A stretch of 64,000 nt of DNA from Streptomyces sp. NBC_00341 (GCF_041435055.1 NZ_CP108002.1:3162001-3226000); one strand, 5' to 3'; shown: positions 17,325-27,130, counted from the stretch's first letter. The notes: generated by a model from the sequence alone, not told the origin. Translations and numbers: made by a program.

Positions 17325-19724
17325 TTACTTGTGCGAGGCGCCCACCCGGACGGTCATCGTGGAGCCGCTGAGCGGCTCGCTGATGATCGAGATCCGGGTG
17401 TTGGTGTCAGCGACCTGCACGCTTCCGGTCTTGTTCTCCTTGTACCAGTAGGTTCCCTTATGGTCGTCGAAGACCGGGACGCCGAACTGCGGCTTGATCT
17501 TCGTGGCCACGTCACCGAGGTGCAGCGTGAAGCCGTCGGTGGGGTACCAGCTGAACGGTGCGTCGAAGGGCTGGATCTTGTTGCGGATGACCGTGCCGTC
17601 CGCCCACTTCAGCGGCTTGGCGTGCGCGTCGACCGGCAGGATCAGGCCCTTGCCCGGGTGGACCGAGACGTTGTTGTCCTTCTGCGAGGTGTCCCACAGC
17701 CAGACGAGCAGACCGTTCTGGTACGGGAAGTGCTCGACCCAGTCCGGACGGGTGTTCGCGAAGCCGAAGTTGTACGGGCCGACCTTGAGGGTCTGGTCGT
17801 AACTGACGTACTGGCGGTTCTCCGCGAGGTAGTACTGCGGGTAGTCCTTGGTGAACGACTTGCCGACCCGCGAGAAGCCCTTGGCGGTCCAGCCGTTGTC
17901 GTCGCCCTCGGCGTTGTCCGTGAAGAGCGCGGCACCGTCGGCGTTGACCGCGATGGTGTCGGCCGCGAAGCCCACACCGCCCGCGCCGCCGTCGGTGGCG
18001 TAGCGGAAGCGGACGTCGATCTTCTTGCCCGCGTAGGCGTCCAGCGAGTAGGAGAGCTTCTGGTACTTGCCGGAGACGTCGGTCAGGGCCGGCTTGTCAC
18101 TGGCGTCGCGCGGGATCGCCTTGCCGTCGGCGGTGCCGTCGATCGCGGTCCAGCTGGTGCCGCCGTTGTCGGAGACCTCGGTGTAGAGGTAGTCGTAGTC
18201 CGCCTCGATGTCCCACCAGCCGGCGAGGTCGAGGGAGGCCTTGGACTTGCCGGTGAGGTCGACCGGGCGGGACAGGGTGTTGCTGAGGTTGTCACCCATG
18301 TCGCTCCACCACTGCTTGGCACCCTCCGCGGGCGCCGTGACATCGGTGGTGACGGCCTTGTCGGGCAGCGTGACGACGAGCGCCTGCTTGTCCTTGGTGT
18401 TGTACTCGGACACGCCCAGCTTGTGGGTGGACTTCGTCGCGGCCTTGGCCTCGGCGTAGTTCAGCCAGCCCAGCTGGAGCTTGTCCCAGGCGGTCATGTC
18501 GCCGGGCAGGTCACCGATGCTGTTCTTACCGGTGCCGAGCCAGGAACCGGCCGACATCAGGGACCAGAAACCGACCGAGTTCTCGGCGGTGTTGGTCGTG
18601 TCGTAGAGGTCCGGCAGGCCGAGGTCGTGGCCGTACTCGTGGGCGAAGACGCCCAGGCCGCCGTTCTCGGGCTGCGCGGTGTAGTCACCGACCCAGATGC
18701 CGGTGTCACCGATCTGGGTGCCGCCGGCCTTGTTCTCGGCCGGGCCGGTCGCGCCGGCGTCCGTGCCGTAGGCGTACCAGCGGTGCGCCCAGATGGCGTT
18801 GGTGCCCTCGACGCCGCCGCCGGCGGACTCGTCCTCGCCGGCGTGCACGATCTGGAAGTGGTCGATGTAGCCGTCGGGCTCGTTGAAGTTGCCGTCACCG
18901 TCGAAGTCGTAACGGTCCCACTGGTCGTACTGGGCGAGATCCGTCTTGATCTGCTCCGGCGTACGGCCCTTGGCCTTCTGGTCGGCGGCCCAGGCGTTGG
19001 TGCCGTCCTTGATCATGTCCCAGGCGTTGGCGCAGTTGGTCGAACCGCACCAGTTCGAGCCGTAGCGGGCCTCGTTGTACGGGACCTTGACCCAGTCGGA
19101 GACCTCGCCGTCCACCGAGTAGCGCCCGGAGGACGTCTTCTCGTAGTACGTCTTGAGCGAGTTCTTGCCGGCGCCCGTGCCGAAGTACAGGTCCTGGAAG
19201 TGGGCCTGGTTGTAATCGGCCTGCCAGGCGGTGCTGTTGTCCTTCTTGGGGTCCGGCTTGGCTATCTTGTTGTGCGCCGGTCCCGCCGTGCCGCCGTACT
19301 TCGGGACGGCGGGCTTGGGGCCGTCGCCGTCCGGGTCGAACATGGTCGTGTTGTCGACCTTGTCGCCGAACTCCACCAGGATGGTGAAGATCTTGTCGGT
19401 CTTCTCGCGGCCGAGCTCGACGTACTTCTTGTCGTCGAGCTTGACGACGTTGGAACCGCCGCGCGTCGACACCTTCTTGTCGCCGGATATGACCTGTTCG
19501 AGCGCGGCCTGACGCTGAGCGTCCTGCTGCTTGCTGAACGGGCCTTCCAGGTTGTGCGCGTTGCCCTCGTTCGACCCCGGGTCCCGGCGGTCGACAGCGG
19601 AGGCAGCGACGCCTGACGCTTTGTCATCAGCCTGAGCGGTGGCGAAGGCGGATGCGGTGGCGGCGGTCGCGGCCATGGCCACGACAACCGCTCCGGTGCG
19701 AAGCGCCCGTCTGTTAATGATCAC
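17325..19724 (-). CDS. Secreted immune inhibitor A-type metalloprotease (M6)
   Basis: 799 aa from a GTG start with GGAGGA about 10 bases upstream. Residues 1-30 are a Sec signal peptide (basic NRR, hydrophobic core, ending AFATA). A pro-region follows, then the catalytic domain with zinc motif HEYGH (362-366) and downstream Met-turn region. The C-terminal ~350 residues are two beta-sandwich modules of the kind found in M6 proteases (DLAGWWDIEADYDYLY and FRYATDGGAGGVGFAADTI). It degrades extracellular protein. It forms its own transcription unit with a long upstream region. Confidence 0.92.
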   Translation of the reverse strand: MIINRRALRTGAVVVAMAATAATASAFATAQADDKASGVAASAVDRRDPGSNEGNAHNLEGPFSKQQDAQRQAALEQVISGDKKVSTRGGSNVVKLDDKKYVELGREKTDKIFTILVEFGDKVDNTTMFDPDGDGPKPAVPKYGGTAGPAHNKIAKPDPKKDNSTAWQADYNQAHFQDLYFGTGAGKNSLKTYYEKTSSGRYSVDGEVSDWVKVPYNEARYGSNWCGSTNCANAWDMIKDGTNAWAADQKAKGRTPEQIKTDLAQYDQWDRYDFDGDGNFNEPDGYIDHFQIVHAGEDESAGGGVEGTNAIWAHRWYAYGTDAGATGPAENKAGGTQIGDTGIWVGDYTAQPENGGLGVFAHEYGHDLGLPDLYDTTNTAENSVGFWSLMSAGSWLGTGKNSIGDLPGDMTAWDKLQLGWLNYAEAKAATKSTHKLGVSEYNTKDKQALVVTLPDKAVTTDVTAPAEGAKQWWSDMGDNLSNTLSRPVDLTGKSKASLDLAGWWDIEADYDYLYTEVSDNGGTSWTAIDGTADGKAIPRDASDKPALTDVSGKYQKLSYSLDAYAGKKIDVRFRYATDGGAGGVGFAADTIAVNADGAALFTDNAEGDDNGWTAKGFSRVGKSFTKDYPQYYLAENRQYVSYDQTLKVGPYNFGFANTRPDWVEHFPYQNGLLVWLWDTSQKDNNVSVHPGKGLILPVDAHAKPLKWADGTVIRNKIQPFDAPFSWYPTDGFTLHLGDVATKIKPQFGVPVFDDHKGTYWYKENKTGSVQVADTNTRISIISEPLSGSTMTVRVGASHK

Positions 19725-20093
19725 GTGATGCAGTCCTCCCCGGCGCCCGCGACTGCGGCCTGGGGGTGTGAGAGGGCCGCGCGCGGAAACGCGTCACAAG
19801 TGACGACATTCGACCGGAGTTACGAGAGAAAAGACAGACCTTGACTTGAACAGACCAAGTGCACTATGCAGGAGCACATTTCCGGTATCCGGACGACCAC
19901 GTCACACCCAACCGGCGCGCCGAAGAGCGTGATTGGCGCAGAGAATGACTCCGTGCGCCCCCCGTGCACCGGCACTGTGGGTTAGGTCATGCTTACTAGC
20001 CGTTCCGCGAGGGCATCCACCGTCGTAGAGTCGCTTGACAGCGCGACCGTGTTGAGAGACCGCCCATCCGACGTCCCGAGGACGGATAACGCC
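19725..20093. promoter_or_regulatory. Divergent promoter region between M6 protease and a small membrane protein
   Basis: 369 bases without a convincing gene. GC content drops in the middle (19800-19880), including a CTTG...CAAG dyad around 19844-19860, which is a likely promoter area for the protease. An in-frame extension of the next gene starting at 19989 was not accepted because it lacks a ribosome site. Confidence 0.45.
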
Positions 20094-20426
20094 ATGCCGC
20101 GTCCTACTGCTGCACAGCTCTCCTACGGTTCGGTCACCGTCGTCTTCTCGACCCTCGCCATGCTGCTGCTGTTCCGCACGAGTTCGGACCTGGGCATCGC
20201 CGTGATCGCTGCGGCCGGGCTCGCGCTCGGCCTGCTGGTGGCCGTCACCGTGCCCGCGCCGACGCGCCGCAGGACGCCGCCCACCGGGGCCACGGCCTCC
20301 GCGCACCAGGACGCCCGCCCGGCCCAAGAGCCCGGGGACCGCGCCGTGGGTCAGGTACAGCGCACGATCCCGGCCGCGCGCACCTCCGCCTCCGCGCGGG
20401 TGGGCGAGCACTCACTACGGCGCTGA
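20094..20426 (+). CDS. Small membrane protein, function unknown
   Basis: 110 aa from the ATG at 20094, with GAGGA 11 bases upstream. Two membrane helices (about residues 10-27 and 33-51: VTVVFSTLAMLLLF and IAVIAAAGLALGLLVAV) are followed by a 55-residue disordered, basic, Ala/Arg/Pro-rich tail. No family recognised. It is convergent with an RDD-family gene, 32 bases between stops. Confidence 0.65.
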   Translation: MPRPTAAQLSYGSVTVVFSTLAMLLLFRTSSDLGIAVIAAAGLALGLLVAVTVPAPTRRRTPPTGATASAHQDARPAQEPGDRAVGQVQRTIPAARTSASARVGEHSLRR

Positions 20427-20458
20427 CGGCGTCCGTACCTGGCCGTGTTGCGGCTGCC

Positions 20459-21130
20459 TCAAGCCGTGTTGCGGCCGTTGGTGGTCACCACCACCGTCTT
20501 GCCCGCCTTGTCCTGCAGTGCCTGCCGGTACGGCTTGTCCGTGAACATCAGCACGATGTTGATCAGCCACCACAGGCACGGGCAGCACAGCAGCGCCGGC
20601 AGCCACAGCACCACGGCCCGCAGGAAGGAACTGCCGGTGTCCGGCACGCTGCCGTCGTTGAGCATCGCGACCCGCAGCTTCAGCAGCCGTTTGCCGGGTG
20701 TGCGGCCGTCCTTGTGCGTGAAGTACGTGTCGTACCCGACGTAGATCACCAGGCCGATCAGCGACCAGATCAGCTGATGGCCGCTGTACGTCTGGGCGAA
20801 GATGTCACCGACGTCGTCGTTGCCGTTGTTGTCGTTCGACACCTCCACCGCGCCGCCCCAGGGCAGCGAGATCAGGTACAGCGGGATCGAGATGATCAGG
20901 AAGTCGATCAGCCGGGCCAGGACGCGCTTGCCGGGCTCGGCGAGCGGCGGCATCCCCGCCAGCGGATCCGCGCCCCCGGACTGGCCCCCGCCGTAGGGGC
21001 CGGGGTCGTACGGCGGAGGCGGCGGCGCGCTGTCGTAGGGCGAGCCCGACGGCGGCTGGGGCTCGTGCGGCTTCTTGAGGAACGGGTCGTCCTCTGGCGG
21101 CTGGCCGGACGTCGGCTGATCGTTGCTCAT
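20459..21130 (-). CDS. RDD-family membrane protein
   Basis: 223 aa. A Pro/Gly-rich cytoplasmic N-terminus (residues 1-65) precedes an RDD domain with its diagnostic R-(L)-D pair (VLARLIDFLI) and the second DGRTPGKRLLKLRV segment, with about three membrane helices. RDD proteins may act in ion or small-molecule transport; no function is known for this group. ATG at 21128-21130. A second RDD gene lies immediately upstream on the same strand, suggesting a functional pair. Confidence 0.85.
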   Translation of the reverse strand: MSNDQPTSGQPPEDDPFLKKPHEPQPPSGSPYDSAPPPPPYDPGPYGGGQSGGADPLAGMPPLAEPGKRVLARLIDFLIISIPLYLISLPWGGAVEVSNDNNGNDDVGDIFAQTYSGHQLIWSLIGLVIYVGYDTYFTHKDGRTPGKRLLKLRVAMLNDGSVPDTGSSFLRAVVLWLPALLCCPCLWWLINIVLMFTDKPYRQALQDKAGKTVVVTTNGRNTA

Positions 21131-21242
21131 GGGGGCAGTGCACCCCGCCGCACGGGCGCCCGCAACGGCTGAGGTTCTTTCGGGGGAACGGGATCCGTCC
21201 GACGGCCCATCACCCGATGAGCCGTCAGCCGTGCGGGTCCCC

Positions 21243-22898
21243 TCAGCCGGCCACGAAGGTGCGGGCCGCCTTGTCGTGCCAGCACTGCCGCCACGGCCGG
21301 TCGATCAGGCACCAGAGCACGTTGAGCACACCGACCGCCAGGAGGCCCAGCACGCCGTAGACCAGCCAGCGGCGCAGGGAGGCGCCGAAGGTGGGCGCCG
21401 AGCCGGACTCGATGTCCCGTACGCCGAGTCCGCAGAGCTTCTTGCCGAGCGTACGGCCCCACTTCGCGGTCGGCAGCGCCTCCAGGAGGACGCCCAGCAC
21501 CAGGAACGCGACCAGGACCCCGGCGGCCAGACCGGCGGTGGTGGAGTCCAGCAGCCAGACGGTGACCGTCTGACCGGACAGCTTGGCCGCGTCGATCTTC
21601 TCGTTGATGTGGTCCGTGGCCCGGGTCGCGAGGGGGAAGGCGACGGCGCCGACGAGCGCGCCCAGCACGACGGTGTCGATGAGCCGGGCGGCCAACCTCT
21701 TGCCGAGCGCGGCCGGACGGGCGGCCGACTGGGCCGCCGCGAGCTGCTGGAAGTGGTCGTTCACCGGAGGCTTCCAAGGCACGACGGGCTGATCGGCCCC
21801 TTGAGCCTGTTGGGGTGTCTGTTGGGGTGCCTGAGCCTGCGGGGGCTGCTGAGCTTGCGGGGGCTGGTAGGTCTGCGGGGGTTGCTGGGCCTGCTGAGGC
21901 TGGCGGGCCTGCTGAGGCTGGCGGGCCTGCTGAGGCGCCTGAATCTGCCGGGGTGTCTGAGCCTGTTGAGGTGTCCGAGCCTGCTGGGGTGCCTGAGCCT
22001 GCTGGGGGAACGCGGGCCCCTGTTGCTGCGCGGGGCCCGGCGCGGTGGTCTGTGGGGCGGCCGGGGCTGCCGGGACGGCCGGGCCGATCGCACGGATCGT
22101 CATCGTGCCCTCGGCGGGCGGCTCCTGCGCGTCGCGGTCACCGCTGCCGGAACCGCCGGAGCGACCTGAGCGACCGGACCGGGCGACCCGGATGGCGACG
22201 GTGTTCTCCGCCCGGTCACCGCCGTCCCGCATACCCGGCAGCGCACCGGCGGCCGGCTCTGAGGCCGGGGCCGGGGCCGCATCCGGGCCCGGCGGCATGG
22301 GCAGGCGCGGGTCCACCGGAGCAAGCTCGGCGCTCCGCCGGACGGCGGGCGAGCGGTCACCGGAGGAACGCAGCACCGGGGAGCGGTCTCCGGGCGTGTC
22401 GGCTGCCGGGGAACTGCCCTCGGGCGTACGCGGATCGGTACTCGGTACAGACTGCACAGGCTGCACGGGCTGCTGCGAAAGCTGCTCACCCTGCCGCGAA
22501 GGCTGCACGGGCTGCGGGCCGGGCTGTCCGGGCTGTCCGGGCTGTCCGGGCTGTCCGCCCCAGGAGACCCGGCGGTCGCGCTCGCCGCCGAAGCCGTTCT
22601 GCCGGGAGACGTCGGCCTGCCAGGCGGGCGAGGGCTCGGACCGGACGTCGTCCAGCGGCTCCTCGTCGAAGAACATCGGACCGGTCTCGTCCACCGGCGC
22701 GGGGGCGGGCCGGTGCGGCTCTGCCGGCTCCGGGTCGGGTGCCGAGGGCATCACCTCGCCGCTCTGCGGGGCGGGCCTGCTCGTGCCGGGCACCCAGGAG
22801 GCGCCGTTCCAGTACCGGACGTATCCGGGAATGGACGGATCGGGGTAGTACCCCTCGCGGGGGCTTTCGTCACCGGGTGCCGGGGTTGGGGCGCTCAT
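21243..22898 (-). CDS. DUF2510-RDD membrane protein with Gln/Pro-rich linker
   Basis: 551 aa. Residues ~15-40 are a DUF2510 module (GYYPDPSIPGYVRYWNGASW). A long low-complexity linker follows, first GQPG repeats, then Pro-Gln-Ala repeats (QQAQTPQQA-like, about residues 285-370), and a C-terminal RDD domain (ALGKRLAARLIDTVVLGALVG, KWGRTLGKKLCGLGVRD) with several helices. DUF2510 is typical of actinobacterial membrane proteins that also carry RDD. GTG-ATG tandem starts; the ATG at 22896-22898 is given. It probably forms an operon with the smaller RDD gene. Confidence 0.85.
   Translation of the reverse strand: MSAPTPAPGDESPREGYYPDPSIPGYVRYWNGASWVPGTSRPAPQSGEVMPSAPDPEPAEPHRPAPAPVDETGPMFFDEEPLDDVRSEPSPAWQADVSRQNGFGGERDRRVSWGGQPGQPGQPGQPGPQPVQPSRQGEQLSQQPVQPVQSVPSTDPRTPEGSSPAADTPGDRSPVLRSSGDRSPAVRRSAELAPVDPRLPMPPGPDAAPAPASEPAAGALPGMRDGGDRAENTVAIRVARSGRSGRSGGSGSGDRDAQEPPAEGTMTIRAIGPAVPAAPAAPQTTAPGPAQQQGPAFPQQAQAPQQARTPQQAQTPRQIQAPQQARQPQQARQPQQAQQPPQTYQPPQAQQPPQAQAPQQTPQQAQGADQPVVPWKPPVNDHFQQLAAAQSAARPAALGKRLAARLIDTVVLGALVGAVAFPLATRATDHINEKIDAAKLSGQTVTVWLLDSTTAGLAAGVLVAFLVLGVLLEALPTAKWGRTLGKKLCGLGVRDIESGSAPTFGASLRRWLVYGVLGLLAVGVLNVLWCLIDRPWRQCWHDKAARTFVAG
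21800..22010. repeat. Short-period minisatellite inside the RDD gene
   Basis: Degenerate 15-24-base units around CTGAGGCTGGCGGGCCTG encode the Pro-Gln-Ala linker of the DUF2510-RDD protein. A second tandem run, four copies of GCTGTCCGG, lies at 22529-22556 and encodes GQP repeats. Both are likely to vary in copy number between strains. Confidence 0.7.
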
Positions 22899-23122
22899 CA
22901 CCGTGGTCCCGTATCTCTTCGAGTCTCAGTACAAGGGTCTCCGTACAAGGGTCCACATCTACCAGACACCCGCGTACCCCCGTGCCGGTCCGGGTGTTTG
23001 GGCCACTTTCCGGTCACGCCAATCTTTTTTCCCCGAAGTCGCGTAATGGATGGAGGGGAGGGCGCTCTCTCCCTGTGAAGGCCGGTCGCGGGACCGGCTC
23101 ACAGGTCTCGAAGGGACGCCTC

Positions 23123-23599
23123 ATGCACACCGTCGTGGAACGCGAACTGGAGCTCAAGCTGGTCCTGTCGCCCGAGCGCAGCATCCCGGTGCCCGCCCGG
23201 CTGACGTATCGGACCCAGGACCCGTACGCCGTGCACATCACCTTCCACATCGGCTCCGACGCCCCCGTGTACTGGACGTTCGCCCGCGATCTGCTGGTGG
23301 AGGGCGTGTTCCGGCCGTGCGGGCACGGGGACGTACGGATCTGGCCGACCAAGGTCGACGGACGCTCCGTCATCTGCGTGGCGCTGACCTCGCCCGACGG
23401 CAACGCCCTCCTGGAGGTGGGGTCCGTCGCCGTGGCCGCCTGGATGGAACGGACGCTGCGGGTGGTTCCGCCGGGCACGGAGTCCGAGCGGCTCGGCATC
23501 GACGAGGGCCTCGCGGAACTGCTGGCGCCGCTGCCGGCCGACGACCTGTGGATGAGCGATCCGTGGCCGTCGGACGACGCGCAGGACGGGGAGAGTTGA
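23123..23599 (+). CDS. ssgG: SsgA-like sporulation and cell-division regulator (SALP), probably SsgG
   Basis: 158 aa from the ATG at 23123 behind AAGGGA. The SALP pattern is clear: PVPARLTYRTQDPYAVHITFHI, VYWTFARDLLVEGV, GDVRIWP, VALTSPDGNALLEV and WMERTLRVVPPGTE. SALPs occur only in sporulating actinomycetes and control where septa and wall synthesis occur in aerial hyphae. The paralogue is assigned as SsgG because of its place next to RDD genes and a FAD oxidase, as I recall from S. coelicolor; the family call is much firmer than the letter. Confidence 0.85.
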   Translation: MHTVVERELELKLVLSPERSIPVPARLTYRTQDPYAVHITFHIGSDAPVYWTFARDLLVEGVFRPCGHGDVRIWPTKVDGRSVICVALTSPDGNALLEVGSVAVAAWMERTLRVVPPGTESERLGIDEGLAELLAPLPADDLWMSDPWPSDDAQDGES

Positions 23600-23643
23600 G
23601 CGGACGCGGCGGGGGACGCCGGTCGGAGCACCTTGCCGGAGTG

Positions 23644-25011
23644 TCAGAACACCTTGCCCGGGTTGAGCAGCCCCAGCGGGTCGAAGGCCTGCTTGATGCC
23701 CCGGTGCAGTTCCACGCTCACCTCGCCGAGTTCCCGGGCGAGCCACTCCTTCTTGAGGACGCCGACGCCGTGTTCGCCGGTGATGGTGCCGCCGAGTTCG
23801 AGGCCGAGCGCCATGATCTCGTCGAAGGACTCGCGGGCCCGCCGGGACTCGTCGGCGTCGGTGTGGTCGAAGCAGACGACGGGGTGGGTGTTGCCGTCGC
23901 CCGCGTGGGCGCAGACGCCGATGGTGAGGTCGTACTTCTCCGCGACGGCTGCGGTGCCCTCCAGCATGGCGCCGAGCTGGGAGCGCGGTACGCACACGTC
24001 GTCGATCATCGTGGCGGATTTGACGGTCTCCAGCGCGGTGAGCGACATCCGGCGGGCCTGGAGCAGCATTTCGGACTCGGCCGCGTCCTCCGCCGGGACG
24101 ACCTCGGTGGCGCCGGCGGCCGTGCAGAGTTCCGCGACGGCGGCCAGATCGGCTGCGGGGTCCGGTGTGTCGAAGGCGGCGAGCAGGAGCGCCTCCGTGG
24201 AGTCGGGGAGGCCCATGTTCGCCATCTTGTTGACGGCTCGGACTGTCGTACGGTCCATCAGTTCGAGGAGTGACGGGGTGTGACCCCGCTCCATGATCGC
24301 GCAGATCGCGTCGCAGGCACTGGCCGCGCTGGGGAACTCGGCGGCCAGCGCGAGCTGCCGGGGCGGCTTCGGCTTGAGCGCGAGCACGGCCTTGACGACG
24401 ATCCCGAGGCTGCCCTCGGAGCCGACGAGGAGCCGGGTGAGGTCGTATCCGGCGACGCCCTTCGCGGTGCGGCGGCCGGTGCTGAGGAGACGCCCGTCCG
24501 CGAGGACGACGTCGAGGCCGAGGACGTATTCGGCGGTGACCCCGTACTTGACGCAGCACAGGCCGCCGGAGGCGGTCCCGATGTTGCCGCCGATGGTGCA
24601 CATCTCCCAGCTGGAGGGGTCCGGCGGGTAGTACAGCCCGTGCTCGTCGACCGCGCGGGACAGCACCGCGTTGATGACGCCCGGCTCCACCACGGCGATC
24701 CGGTCGACGGGGCTGATCTCCAGGATGCGGTCCATCTTGGTCAGGGAGAGCACGATGCAGCCGTCGGAGGCGTTGGCGGCGCCCGACAGGCCCGTGCGGG
24801 CCCCCTGTGGGACGACCGGGACGCGCAGGGCCGTGGCGGTGCGCATGACGTGCTGGACCTGCTCGACGTTGCGTGGGAGCGCGACGACGGCCGGGGTGCC
24901 CGCCTCGCAGAAACTCGCCATGTCGTTGGCGTAGGAGGCGGTGATGTCCGGGTCGGTGATCAGGGCCTCGGCCGGGAGCCCCGCACGCAGTAGTTCGAGA
25001 AGATCGTCCAT
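23644..25011 (-). CDS. FAD-linked oxidase, glycolate oxidase subunit GlcD-like
   Basis: 455 aa. The N-terminal PCMH-type FAD-binding domain is marked by VPVVPQGARTGLSGAAN, CTIGGNIGTASGG and VGSEGSLGIVVKA. The C-terminal FAD-oxidase domain has HAGDGNTHP and GTITGEHGVGVLKKEWL. These enzymes oxidise 2-hydroxyacids such as glycolate or lactate; the substrate is not predictable. The start chosen is the ATG at 25009-25011; an in-frame extension to 25176 would overlap the divergent TPR gene. It is convergent with ssgG (44 bases between stops). Confidence 0.9.
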   Translation of the reverse strand: MDDLLELLRAGLPAEALITDPDITASYANDMASFCEAGTPAVVALPRNVEQVQHVMRTATALRVPVVPQGARTGLSGAANASDGCIVLSLTKMDRILEISPVDRIAVVEPGVINAVLSRAVDEHGLYYPPDPSSWEMCTIGGNIGTASGGLCCVKYGVTAEYVLGLDVVLADGRLLSTGRRTAKGVAGYDLTRLLVGSEGSLGIVVKAVLALKPKPPRQLALAAEFPSAASACDAICAIMERGHTPSLLELMDRTTVRAVNKMANMGLPDSTEALLLAAFDTPDPAADLAAVAELCTAAGATEVVPAEDAAESEMLLQARRMSLTALETVKSATMIDDVCVPRSQLGAMLEGTAAVAEKYDLTIGVCAHAGDGNTHPVVCFDHTDADESRRARESFDEIMALGLELGGTITGEHGVGVLKKEWLARELGEVSVELHRGIKQAFDPLGLLNPGKVF

Positions 25012-25108
25012 GATCCAAGACTCGCACCCGGGCCCATTGGTGTGAACCCGTAAGCGCCTGCCATCCCAAGACGCGGTGCGATCTTCATACTGACGCAGAG
25101 TGATCGGC

Positions 25109-26770
25109 ATGGACGTCACTCCGCAGCAGCCCCCGGCGGCCCCCGGGCCGGACCACTCCCCCGAGACCCCGGACACCGCCTACGCCCCGCCGTGCGAATC
25201 CCCTCCGGCCCTGCCGCCGGACCCCGCCTCCCTGGCCGAGCCGCCGCCCGCCTCGCTGCGCACGACGCTGCGCCGGGCCGCGTTCGGCGTGGTGGCGGGT
25301 GCGGTGCTGGTGACGGGTGCGGTGGTTGCCGTGCCCGACGAGGACAAGGACGCGGCGCCGCCGGTGTCCGGTCCGGTCTCCCGGGCGATGACCGCGACAG
25401 CGGCAGGCTCCCCCGCCTCGCTCTCCGATCTGACATCGCTGATCGGGGACCGGCAGGCGTGGGTGGGCACCCATCCCTCCGACGCGCAGTCGTGGGCGGT
25501 GCTGGGCTCCGCCTACGTGGAGTGGGGGCGGCGGGCGGCGGACGCGGCGTACTACACCCGGGCCGAGCAGGCGCTGAAGCGGTCGCTGAACGTGCAGCCG
25601 GGCGACCGGGGGAACGAGGCCGCCTGGGTCGGCCTCGCCTCGCTCGCCAACGCCCGGCACGACTTCGTGACGGCGAAGAAGTGGGGCGAGACGGTACGGC
25701 GCCGGCAGCCGAAGCAGTGGACGGTCTACCCGGAGCTGATCGACGCGTACAACGGCCTCGGCGACCAGAAGTCGGCGATCACGGCGGTGGAGAAGTACAC
25801 GGCGCTGCGGGCCGGGGTGCCCGCGCTGGGCCGGACGGCGGAGATGTACCGCGACCGGGGCTGGCGCGAGGACGCGCTCGCCACCGCCCAGGACGCCGCG
25901 AACCGGGCGAAGACACCTGCGGAGAAGGCGGCCTGCCTCTCCCGGCTGGGTGATCTGGCCTGGGAGCGGGGCGAACCGGAGGAGGCCGTGGCCCAGTACG
26001 GGGCTGCGCTGCGCACCGACCGCGCCCACCACGCCTCCCTCGCGGGCCGCGCCCGCGCGCTGGCGGCCCTCGGCCGCACGGACGAGGCCCAGCGGGACTA
26101 CCAGGCCGCACTGGCCAAGTCCCCGCGGCCCGAGTACATGCTGGAGCTGGGCGAGCTGTACGAGTCGCTGGGCCTGGACGGCGACTCCGTCAACCAGTAC
26201 ACCCGGCTGCGCGAGGCGCTGTCCCGGGCCGGGACCCAGGGCGTGGACGAGGCCCTGCTCCTCGGCCGCTTCGAGGCAGCCCACGGTGACGCGGACGCGG
26301 CGGTGGAGCAGCTGCGCGCGGAGTGGGACCTCGGTCACCGCAGCGCGGCGGTGGCGGACGCGCTGGGCTGGGCGCTGCACCGCTCGGGCGATTCGGACTC
26401 GGCTCTGGAGTACGCGCGGAAGGCGGTCGACACGGGCGGCCAGAACGCCTCTTACGCGTACCACCTGGGCATGGTCCAGCGCGCGCTGAACGACTTCGGC
26501 CCGGCCCGCCGCAACCTGGAGGACGCGCTGCGCACCAACCCGCAGTTCTCGCCCCTGGACGCCCCGAACGCGCAGGAGGCCCTGGACACCATGGGCCTGC
26601 CCCCGGCGGGCGGCCCCCAGGACATGCAGCCCGCGCCCCCGCCGGCACCACCCCAGGCCCCGGCACCGCAGCGAACCGACCCGCCGCAGGCACCGGCCCC
26701 GTCGCAGGCACCGGCCCCGTCCCCCGCACCCCCGAAGCAGGGCGCGGCGGGGGCGTCGTCGGGCCACTGA
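25109..26770 (+). CDS. Membrane-anchored TPR protein
   Basis: 553 aa. A Pro-rich cytoplasmic N-terminus precedes one membrane helix (about residues 52-74, AAFGVVAGAVLVTGAVVAV). An extracytoplasmic region then carries about ten tetratricopeptide repeats (e.g. WAVLGSAYVEWGRR, AWVGLASLANARHDFVTAKKWG, AYHLGMVQRALNDFGPARRNLEDAL). The last ~75 residues are Pro-Ala-Gln-rich. It is probably a protein-interaction scaffold at the membrane; partner unknown. A GTG three codons upstream (25100) is an alternative start. A small hairpin (26784-26806) follows the stop. Confidence 0.82.
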   Translation: MDVTPQQPPAAPGPDHSPETPDTAYAPPCESPPALPPDPASLAEPPPASLRTTLRRAAFGVVAGAVLVTGAVVAVPDEDKDAAPPVSGPVSRAMTATAAGSPASLSDLTSLIGDRQAWVGTHPSDAQSWAVLGSAYVEWGRRAADAAYYTRAEQALKRSLNVQPGDRGNEAAWVGLASLANARHDFVTAKKWGETVRRRQPKQWTVYPELIDAYNGLGDQKSAITAVEKYTALRAGVPALGRTAEMYRDRGWREDALATAQDAANRAKTPAEKAACLSRLGDLAWERGEPEEAVAQYGAALRTDRAHHASLAGRARALAALGRTDEAQRDYQAALAKSPRPEYMLELGELYESLGLDGDSVNQYTRLREALSRAGTQGVDEALLLGRFEAAHGDADAAVEQLRAEWDLGHRSAAVADALGWALHRSGDSDSALEYARKAVDTGGQNASYAYHLGMVQRALNDFGPARRNLEDALRTNPQFSPLDAPNAQEALDTMGLPPAGGPQDMQPAPPPAPPQAPAPQRTDPPQAPAPSQAPAPSPAPPKQGAAGASSGH

Positions 26771-26783
26771 CGTCCATAGGGGG

Positions 26784-26806
26784 CACCCGCCCATGGCAGG
26801 CGGGTG
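26784..26806 (+). terminator. Hairpin after the TPR gene
   Basis: 8-bp GC-rich arms (26784-26791, 26799-26806) with a 7-base loop, 13 bases after the stop at 26770. Confidence 0.6.
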
Positions 26807-26881
26807 GACGGTCCGGCCCACCCGTCCGCCCGCCCGCCTCGACCGGCAGCTGCGCCGCTCAAGGCCCCTATCCTCAAATGC

Positions 26882-27130
26882 ATGAACGACACCGTGTACG
26901 GTCGTTTGCGCAAATTCGCCGCAGAACTCACCGTGCCTCCCCGTCTGGAGTACCCGGAGATCAGCCACGGCGAGATCGTCATGGTGATGTCGCCAGTGAA
27001 GCGACACGAGCTCGCCGCGCTGCGTCTGCGCAGGCAACTCGACGCCCAGCTGACCGATGGCGTGGTCGCTCACACCGGCGGAGACGTCGAGGAACAGGCG
27101 CTCGGGATTCTGCGACGCCCCGATGTGATC
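26882..27130 (+). pseudogene. 5' fragment of a Uma2-family (DUF820) endonuclease-like gene
   Basis: From the ATG at 26882 the frame encodes MNDTVYGRLRKFAAEL, EISHGEIVMVMSPVKRHELAALRLRRQL and GGDVEEQALGILRRPDVI. This is the N-terminal half of the Uma2 family, whose members usually run to about 190 residues and continue with a PD-(D/E)xK-like core. Similarity stops just after RRPDV, and the frame then reads unrelated Arg/Pro-rich sequence. The gene therefore lacks the catalytic Glu-x-Lys part and is a remnant. Confidence 0.75.

Noticed and set aside
21800..22010. Tandem repeats considered as a CRISPR array
   Set aside because: Units are continuous, coding, and lack unique spacers; they encode the Pro/Gln linker of the RDD protein.
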